A DNA stretch of 18,694 nucleotides from positions 1 through 18,694 of the forward strand of contig JBGPLH010000021.1 of the NCBI GenBank assembly GCA_041486365.1, read 5' to 3'. The stretch comes from JBGPLH01 sp041486365 [NCBI: Thermodesulfobacteriota bacterium]. GTDB lineage: Bacteria > JAUYMQ01. The translations under genes were made by a program, and so were the position numbers. Shown here one piece after another: positions 13,992 through 18,694 of the stretch. The notes beneath the pieces were generated by a model. That model saw only the letters and a list, made by a program, of their open reading frames with translations, did not search any database and was not told where the DNA came from. Every line of letters begins with the position of its first letter. Position 1 is the stretch's first letter.

Positions 13992-14939
13992 ATGGAAATC
14001 CTCCTCGCCAGGCCCCGCGGGTTCTGCGCGGGGGTCGATCGTGCCATCGAGATCGTGAAGATCGCGCTGGAGGTGTTCGGCCCTCCCGTCTACGTGCGCC
14101 ACGAGATCGTCCATAACCGCCACGTGGTCGACGGCCTGCGCGATCTCGGCGCGCGCTTCGTGGACGACCTGGCCGACGTCCCGCCCGGGAGCGTCGTGAT
14201 CTTCTCGGCCCACGGCGTCTCGCCCGCCGTCCGCGTGGAAGCGCGGGAGCGGGGCCTGCGCGCGATCGACGCCACCTGCCCGCTCGTCACGAAGGTCCAT
14301 CTGGAGGCGCTCCGCTACGCCCGCGAGGGATACGGCATCGTGCTGATCGGGCACCCGGGCCACGTGGAGGTGGAGGGGACGATGGGAGAGGTGCCGGGTG
14401 GGATTCGGCTCGTGTCCACGGCCGACGACGTGGACGGACTCGAAATGCCCAATCCGGACCGGGTTGCCTATCTCACGCAGACCACTCTCTCCGTCGACGA
14501 CACGCAGGCCGTCGTGGACGCGCTCCGCCGGCGCTTCCCGAGTATCCTCGGCCCCCGCAAGGACGATATCTGCTACGCGACGACGAACCGGCAGAACGCC
14601 GTGAAGGCGATCACCGGGGAGGCCGACGTGATCCTCGTCGTGGGCGCGCCGGAGTCCTCCAACTCGAACCGGCTCGTCGAGGTGGCGCGGGCCCGCGGCG
14701 TGCCCTCCCATCTCGTGGAGTCCGCCGCCGACATCGACCCGGCCTGGGTCCGCGGGGCGCGGTGCGTGGGGCTCACGGCCGGCGCGAGCGCGCCCGAGAA
14801 GCTGGTCTCCGACGTGATCAAGCGGCTGATGCAGCTGGGCGGGACGAAGGTCCGCGAGCTCGAGCTGATGAAGGAGGATGTTTCCTTCGCGCTGCCACCG
14901 GAGCTCAAGTCGGCGATGGGGGCCCGGCCCGGCGCTTGA
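13992..14939 (+). CDS. ispH: 4-hydroxy-3-methylbut-2-enyl diphosphate reductase
   Basis: The protein has 315 aa, the usual length. IspH catalyses the last MEP-pathway step, reducing HMBPP to IPP and DMAPP with a [4Fe-4S] cluster. The three cluster cysteines are visible: C12 in RPRGFCAGVDRAI, C96 in DATCPLVTKVH and C194 in DDICYATTNRQ. The substrate-binding histidines H41 (HEIVHN) and H74 (SAHGVS) are present, as are the HPGHVEVEGTMG segment with the proton-relay glutamate and the SSNSNRL phosphate-binding motif. The ATG at 13992 has a poor ribosome binding site and probably depends on coupling to the gene 13 bases upstream. The operon ends at a clear terminator 27 bases downstream. Confidence 0.96.
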   Translation: MEILLARPRGFCAGVDRAIEIVKIALEVFGPPVYVRHEIVHNRHVVDGLRDLGARFVDDLADVPPGSVVIFSAHGVSPAVRVEARERGLRAIDATCPLVTKVHLEALRYAREGYGIVLIGHPGHVEVEGTMGEVPGGIRLVSTADDVDGLEMPNPDRVAYLTQTTLSVDDTQAVVDALRRRFPSILGPRKDDICYATTNRQNAVKAITGEADVILVVGAPESSNSNRLVEVARARGVPSHLVESAADIDPAWVRGARCVGLTAGASAPEKLVSDVIKRLMQLGGTKVRELELMKEDVSFALPPELKSAMGARPGA

Positions 14940-14965
14940 TCATGCGGCCGACTCCGCGCGCGGCG

Positions 14966-14988
14966 CCCCGCCCTCCGGCGGGGTTTTT
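14966..14988 (+). terminator. Intrinsic terminator after ispH
   Basis: CCCCGCC (14966-14972) and GGCGGGG (14977-14983) form a perfect 7-bp stem with a CTCC loop, followed by five Ts (14984-14988). Confidence 0.9.
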
Positions 14989-15050
14989 CGTTGGGCTGGA
15001 GTAGGCCAGGGCGCCGCCCTCCGGAGCATGGGCGGAGTATGGCCCTACTC

Positions 15051-15185
15051 TCGGTCAGGATAAGTCAGGTAAACTACGATCGGGAGTTACCAGGGGGATG
15101 CCACGCTAACTCGGCCGGTCATGAAAGTTAGCGAAGCAGGCTGTCCGGAGGGCCAGCGACGCGGTTTTGCGACGGTCCTGACCGG
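15051..15185 (+). ncRNA. Candidate structured RNA: closing helix with four internal hairpins
   Basis: An outer helix pairs CGGTCAGGA (15052-15060) with TCCTGACCG (15176-15184), nine perfect pairs plus wobble pairs at both ends. Inside lie, in order: a 7-bp hairpin with one bulged A (15068-15075 with 15085-15091); a perfect 8-bp hairpin CGCTAACT/AGTTAGCG (15104-15111 with 15126-15133) with a 14-nt loop; a 6-bp hairpin with one mismatch (15140-15146 with 15151-15157); and a 3-bp hairpin (15160-15162 with 15169-15171). The large loop contains GCCGGTCA (15114-15121), which can instead pair perfectly with TGACCGGC (15179-15186), competing with the outer helix. It does not match tRNA, 5S, SRP, tmRNA or the riboswitch classes I can recall. 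The strand is assumed from the flanking genes. A mobile-element remnant with 9-bp terminal inverted repeats is the main alternative. Confidence 0.45.
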
Positions 15186-15231
15186 CGCTCGAAATGAATT
15201 TGGTTCACTCGGGAAAAATCTGGAATCCGCG

Positions 15232-15260
15232 TTGCAGATGGCCAGGAAGCATGTTATCAA
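15232..15260 (+). promoter_or_regulatory. Candidate promoter for the small basic protein gene
   Basis: TTGCAG (15232-15237) and TATCAA (15255-15260) are separated by 17 bp in an AT-richer stretch. The leader would be about 20 nt, leading straight to the GGAGG ribosome binding site. It lies downstream of the structured element, so that element would not be part of this transcript unless another promoter is used. Confidence 0.5.
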
Positions 15261-15287
15261 GCTTCGAAACTTCATCATGGAGGTCTC

Positions 15288-15575
15288 ATGGCAAGCAAGG
15301 TTGTGGACAACGTCATGCAGGCGCTCGCGAGGGCGAAGCGTGATCTTGTCAACGAAGCGCAGAAGATTTCAGACGAGATAGCGAAGATTGACGCCTTCCT
15401 CATGGGCCGGGTCAGGGGCGTCCGCAGGCGCGTGAGCGCAGCGACCAAGAGGAAGACCAAGGGCAAGCGCGGCGGGAAGCGGCGGATCAGCGCGGCGGGG
15501 CGGGCCCGGATCGCGGCGGCCCAGCGCAGGCGGTGGGCGAAGGTCCGGGCAGCGAAGAAGGGCTCGAAGGCCTGA
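15288..15575 (+). CDS. Small basic, probably nucleic-acid-binding protein
   Basis: The protein has 95 aa. The ATG at 15288 has GGAGG five bases upstream. Residues 1-40 form an amphipathic helix (VVDNVMQALARAKRDLVNEAQKI), probably for dimerisation. The rest is strongly basic (VRRRVSAATKRKTKGKRGGK) and ends in RRISAAGRARIAAAQRRRW with AKVRAAKK, a short motif that recurs at the C-terminus of many small bacterial proteins and is thought to bind DNA. Function is unknown; a nucleoid-associated role is a reasonable guess from charge and size. It is monocistronic, bounded by its own promoter and a very strong terminator, which suggests high expression. Confidence 0.82.
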   Translation: MASKVVDNVMQALARAKRDLVNEAQKISDEIAKIDAFLMGRVRGVRRRVSAATKRKTKGKRGGKRRISAAGRARIAAAQRRRWAKVRAAKKGSKA

Positions 15576-15597
15576 CGCGCCCGCGAAGGGTTTGTGG

Positions 15598-15629
15598 TCC
15601 GGCTCCCCAGGGGGAGCCGGATTTTTTTT
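15598..15629 (+). terminator. Very strong intrinsic terminator
   Basis: TCCGGCTCCC (15598-15607) and GGGAGCCGGA (15612-15621) form a perfect 10-bp stem with a CAGG loop, followed by eight Ts (15622-15629). It ends the small basic protein transcript. Confidence 0.95.
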
Positions 15630-15663
15630 GGGAGGCGTTCCCCGGGTGGGGGCCGCCGCGGCG

Positions 15664-15692
15664 TGGTGAAGGCCACCCCGGTGGGCTATCAT
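15664..15692 (+). promoter_or_regulatory. Weak candidate promoter for the ABC-F gene
   Basis: TATCAT (15687-15692) is a good -10 box, with a poor -35 (TGGTGA, 15664-15669) at 17 bp. It is the only AT-rich patch between the terminator at 15629 and the ATG at 15768, so a promoter is expected here. Confidence 0.35.
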
Positions 15693-15767
15693 CGTCCGCC
15701 GCCGAACCCCTTCCGGCTGGCGGAAACCCCCTGCGGGGCCGGTGGATCCGGGACACGAAGGTCTTTC

Positions 15768-17762
15768 ATGCTCCAGCTCACGCAGATCTCGAAGCACTTC
15801 GGCGCGCGCCGCGTGATCGACGATATGTCGCTCATCGTCCAGGGGCGCGACCGGATCGGCCTGGTCGGAGTGAACGGCTCCGGCAAGTCGACGCTGCTCA
15901 AGATCATGGCCGGCGTGATCCCTCCCGACGGGGGGGCGGTCTCCCTGGGCAAGGGGGAGACGGCAGGTTACCTCCCGCAGGACGGGCTGGAGGCGGAGGG
16001 AAGGGCGCTCCTGGACGAGGTCCTCTCGGCCTGCCACGAGGTCCGCGCCATCGAGAGCGAGATCCGCGAGCTGGAGGCGAAGCTGGAGTGCTCGCCCGCC
16101 TCCGATCCGGCCCACGACACGATGCTCGAACGCTACGGCCACCTGCAGGGCGAGTATCAGCGCCTCGGGGGGTACGATCTCGAGGCCCGGGCCATGGCCA
16201 TCCTCACCGGGCTCGGCTTCGATCCCGGGGACCGCGCGCGCGGGACGCGCACTTACTCGGGCGGCTGGCAGATGCGGATCGCGCTCGCCAAGCTCCTGCT
16301 CCGGCTTCCCACGGTGCTCCTCCTGGACGAGCCGACAAACCACCTCGACCTCGAGGCGCGGAACTGGCTCGAGGAGTTTCTTGCGGACTACCCCGGCGCC
16401 GTCGTCCTGGTATCCCACGACCGTTACTTCATGGACGTCACGGTCAACCGTATCCTTGAGATCTCACGCGGCCGCGCGACCCTCTACCACACGAACTACA
16501 CCCGCTTCGAGTCGGAGCGCGAGGAGCGGATCCGCGCGGCGCGCGAGGCCTACGAGAAGCAGCGGGAGGAGATCGAACGGATCGAGGCGTTCATCTCGCG
16601 GTTCCGCTACCAGGCCTCCAGGGCGGCCCTCGTCCAGAGCCGGATCAAGAATCTCGAGAAGCTGGAGCGTCTGGAGCCCCCCGAGGGGCGGCGGCGAATT
16701 CGATTCCGGTTCCCCCAGCCCGCGCGGCCGGGGCGAACGGTGCTGCGGCTGGAGGGCGCGGCGAAGCGCTACGGGGAGATCGAAGTGTACCGCGCGATCG
16801 ACTTCGCACTGGAGCGCGGGGTGAAGGCGGCGATCGTGGGGCCCAACGGCGCGGGGAAATCGACGCTGCTCCGGATGCTCGCGGGGGTGGAGCCGCTCTC
16901 GACGGGCAAGCGGACGGTGGGTCACAACGTGACGCTCGACTACTTCGCGCAGGACCAGTCCCGCGTCCTCGACGAGGACAAGACGGTCCTCGAGACGCTC
17001 ACCTCGGTGGCGCCCCTCGCGATAGTCCCGCAGCTACGCACAATCCTGGGCTGCTTTCTGTTCAGCGGCGACGACGTGAACAAGCGGGTACGCGTGCTGT
17101 CGGGCGGCGAGAAGAACCGGCTCGCGCTCGCCAAAATGCTCTTGCGCCCGGCGAACGTGCTGCTCCTGGACGAGCCGACGAACCACCTCGACCTGGAAGC
17201 GAAGGACGTGCTCCTGGACGCGCTGCTCGGTTACGAGGGGACGGTCCTCTTCGTCTCCCACGATCGGCATTTCCTGGATCGCCTCGCGCAGCACGTCTTC
17301 GAGGTCGGCGGCGGCGGGATCCATCACTATCCGGGAAATTACGAGGACTACGTTGCGCGCAAAGCGAGGATGGAATCCGCGAAGACCGCGGCTGCCCCTG
17401 CGTCGCCGAAAAAGCGGAAGGCCGCCGGCAACGGCGCGGCGGATCCCGCGGCGGCCGCGAAGGCTTTACCCGCCGCCTCCCGGGAAGAGCGAATCCGCAC
17501 GCGCGAGGCCGGGAAGGCCCGCTCGCGGGAGTCGGCGAAGCGGGACAGGGAGCTGGGTCGGCTCGAGGAACGGATCGCCGAAACCGAGCGAAGGCTCTCG
17601 GAGCTGGAGTCGTTCCTCGCGAACCCGCATCTCTACGGGGATCGGACGCGCTTCGACGCCACGCTGGTGGAGTACCAGACCCTCAAGGGCGAGCGGGACC
17701 GCCTCTACGACCGCTACGAGTGGATGGAGCGGGAGGGGAATCAGGGGCCCGGCGCGCGCTGA
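15768..17762 (+). CDS. ABC-F family ATPase (translation factor type)
   Basis: The protein has 664 aa and two ABC domains with no membrane segments, the ABC-F arrangement. Domain 1 has Walker A GVNGSGK40-ST, signature S164-G-G-W and Walker B LLLD187-EPTNHLD. Domain 2 has GPNGAGK364-ST, signature LS445-GGEKNR and LLLD468-EPTNHLD. The charged linker between them (about 235-320, ESEREERIRAAREAYEKQ and FRYQASRAALVQSRIKNLEKL) matches the ribosome-contacting interdomain arm. A Lys/Ala-rich tether and a C-terminal coiled coil (about 585-655) follow, as in Uup/YheS-like members. ABC-F proteins bind the ribosomal E site and help stalled or initiating ribosomes; some give antibiotic protection. The exact subfamily is uncertain. 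The ATG at 15768 has AAGG seven bases upstream; an open extension to 15594 crosses the terminator and is not coding. Confidence 0.93.
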   Translation: MLQLTQISKHFGARRVIDDMSLIVQGRDRIGLVGVNGSGKSTLLKIMAGVIPPDGGAVSLGKGETAGYLPQDGLEAEGRALLDEVLSACHEVRAIESEIRELEAKLECSPASDPAHDTMLERYGHLQGEYQRLGGYDLEARAMAILTGLGFDPGDRARGTRTYSGGWQMRIALAKLLLRLPTVLLLDEPTNHLDLEARNWLEEFLADYPGAVVLVSHDRYFMDVTVNRILEISRGRATLYHTNYTRFESEREERIRAAREAYEKQREEIERIEAFISRFRYQASRAALVQSRIKNLEKLERLEPPEGRRRIRFRFPQPARPGRTVLRLEGAAKRYGEIEVYRAIDFALERGVKAAIVGPNGAGKSTLLRMLAGVEPLSTGKRTVGHNVTLDYFAQDQSRVLDEDKTVLETLTSVAPLAIVPQLRTILGCFLFSGDDVNKRVRVLSGGEKNRLALAKMLLRPANVLLLDEPTNHLDLEAKDVLLDALLGYEGTVLFVSHDRHFLDRLAQHVFEVGGGGIHHYPGNYEDYVARKARMESAKTAAAPASPKKRKAAGNGAADPAAAAKALPAASREERIRTREAGKARSRESAKRDRELGRLEERIAETERRLSELESFLANPHLYGDRTRFDATLVEYQTLKGERDRLYDRYEWMEREGNQGPGAR

Positions 17763-17782
17763 ACGACGCGTCTTGACTCCCG

Positions 17783-17799
17783 GAGACGACCGTCGTCTC
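17783..17799. promoter_or_regulatory. Perfect 17-bp palindrome before the phosphorylase gene
   Basis: GAGACGAC and GTCGTCTC flank a central C with no mismatch. It lies four bases after a TTGACT box (17773-17778) and 70 bases before the phosphorylase start. There is no T tract, so it is more like a protein-binding operator than a terminator, although a weak hairpin terminator for the ABC-F gene is possible. Confidence 0.4.
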
Positions 17800-17869
17800 A
17801 TGGTCCTCCGCCCGACGTAGACCCGGGCGCACGGGTACGGCGGACCCGGGAACGGAGGGGACGGGTATC

Positions 17870-18694
17870 GTGGGTGGCGGGACGGGCAGCCGGGAGATCG
17901 GCGCGGCGGGAGCGGGAGCCGCCCCGGCGGACGCATACGCGGGATCCGCGGATGTCGCGAGGGCCGCCTCGTACCTCGCGGCGAAGCTGCCCCCGGGGCT
18001 TCGTGCCTTCGCGCGAATCGCCTTCAACTACCTCTGGTCCTGGACCCCCGGCGGCCCCGACCTCTTCCGGGCCCTCGATCCCGACCGCTGGGAGACCTGC
18101 GGCGAGAATCCCGTCCGCCTCCTCCTGGAAGCTTCACCCGACGCCGTCGAGAGCGCCATGGCCAACGCGGGGCTCCTCGAGCGCGCCGCCGATCTCGAGT
18201 CGCGAACGGAGGCGGAACTCTCGCGCCCCTTCGCCGTAGGATCCCTCCATCCCGGCAGACCCGTCGCGTTTCTGTGCTCGGAATACGGCGTCCACCGCTC
18301 GCTGTACACCTATGCGGGCGGCCTCGGCGTTCTGGCCGGCGACTTCCTGAAGGAGGCCTCCGACCGGGGCATTTCGCTGGTGGCCGTCGGCCTCCTGTAC
18401 CGGGAGGGCTACTTCCATCAGCGACTCGATCCGTCCGGCTGGCAGTACGAGTCGTGGTTCGACGATGATCCGCAACGTCTCCCGATGGCGCGGGTCACCG
18501 GCCCCGACGGCCGGCCCGTCGTCTTCCCGGTTTCCATCCGCGGCCGTGACGTCGCCGTGCAGGTGTGGCGGGTGAACGTTGGCCGGGTGCCGCTGTACCT
18601 CCTCGACACCGATCGACGCGAGAACGCCCGGGTGGACCGCTGGATCACCTCCCGGTTGTACGTCGGCGACCGGGAAGTACGCCTCTCGCAGTAC
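17870..18694 (+). CDS. Alpha-glucan (glycogen/maltodextrin) phosphorylase, 3' partial
   Basis: The frame opens at GTG 17870 and is still open at the window end (275 codons). GGAGGGG lies nine bases upstream. After a Gly/Ala-rich start of about 30 residues comes the DUF3417-type N-terminal domain (LPPGLRAFARIAFNYLWSW, then FRALDPDRWETCGENPVRLL), followed by the start of the phosphorylase domain: FLCSEYGVHRSLYTYAGGL with GVLAGDFLKEASDRG and LLYREGYFHQRLDPSGWQYE. This is the short, non-allosteric alpha-glucan phosphorylase type, which releases glucose-1-phosphate from alpha-1,4-glucans with pyridoxal phosphate. The catalytic lysine region lies beyond the window. Codon use and GC resemble the neighbours. 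It was identified from the translation itself because the frame has no stop inside the window. Confidence 0.9.
   Translation, partial: MGGGTGSREIGAAGAGAAPADAYAGSADVARAASYLAAKLPPGLRAFARIAFNYLWSWTPGGPDLFRALDPDRWETCGENPVRLLLEASPDAVESAMANAGLLERAADLESRTEAELSRPFAVGSLHPGRPVAFLCSEYGVHRSLYTYAGGLGVLAGDFLKEASDRGISLVAVGLLYREGYFHQRLDPSGWQYESWFDDDPQRLPMARVTGPDGRPVVFPVSIRGRDVAVQVWRVNVGRVPLYLLDTDRRENARVDRWITSRLYVGDREVRLSQY

Larger units (their letters stand above)
14989..15287. other. Non-coding interval before the small basic protein gene
   Basis: No credible reading frame was found in this stretch of about 300 bases, and it is less GC-rich than its surroundings (30/60 at 15181-15240). It holds the structured element at 15051-15185 and the candidate promoter at 15232-15260. 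A frame starting at ATG 15121 runs into the basic-protein gene in a different phase and looks spurious. Confidence 0.6.

Noticed and set aside
15121-15381. An 86-codon plus-strand frame overlapping the small basic protein gene
   Set aside because: It starts in the loop of a hairpin, lacks a ribosome binding site and overlaps a better-supported gene in another phase.
15594-15767. N-terminal extension of the ABC-F protein
   Set aside because: It would start inside the terminator at 15598-15629 and is rich in Pro, Gly and Arg. Homology-like sequence begins at ATG 15768.

Overview
The window is about 18.7 kb of very GC-rich DNA, packed with genes on both strands. The host is a diderm bacterium: three proteins have lipobox signal peptides. 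It makes isoprenoids by the MEP pathway (ispH) and carries a 31-residue AURKAIP1/COX24-type (bS22-like) ribosomal protein. Together with the high GC content and the TPR-fused GT-C membrane enzymes, this fits an uncultivated FCB-type or related phylum (Eisenbacteria/Gemmatimonadota-like). That placement is an inference with low confidence. No rRNA or tRNA gene was seen.

Layout: (1) 1-3418 holds the 3' part of a large RHS/YD-repeat protein. Its C-terminal tip carries an HELGH zinc-protease-like motif and is much less GC-rich than the core. A small lipoprotein gene follows with a GTGA overlap and is a candidate immunity partner. (2) 3520-4509 (minus) encodes a HEAT-repeat protein, convergent with the RHS operon across a terminator hairpin. 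(3) 4688-4783 (minus) is a very short TTG-start bS22-like gene with a perfect-consensus promoter and its own terminator hairpin. (4) 5141-6484 is a hyaluronan-synthase/NodC-like family 2 glycosyltransferase behind a structured leader, ended by a strong terminator. (5) 6566-9837 is a probable operon: thymidylate kinase, a GT-C/TPR membrane protein and an alpha/beta hydrolase. (6) 9834-10532 (minus) is a lipoprotein whose stop codon interlocks with that of the hydrolase. (7) 10668-12269 is a second GT-C/TPR membrane protein of the TMTC type. (8) 12496-14939 is a probable operon: zinc alcohol dehydrogenase, OB-fold lipoprotein and ispH. It is preceded by a leader with two tandem hairpin repeats that can pair with the Shine-Dalgarno sequence and is closed by a terminator. 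(9) 14989-15287 is a non-coding stretch containing a multi-arm structured element of about 135 nt, followed by a small basic protein gene and a very strong terminator. (10) 15768-17762 is an ABC-F ATPase, and 17870 to the window end is the start of an alpha-glucan phosphorylase.

Most genes look like housekeeping or envelope functions: nucleotide and isoprenoid supply, protein glycosylation or cell-surface polysaccharide, ribosome-associated factors and glycogen breakdown. The parts that best repay a second look are the structured element at 15051-15185, the bS22-like gene missed by ordinary ORF length cut-offs, the tandem-hairpin leader before the alcohol dehydrogenase, and the RHS tip/lipoprotein pair.
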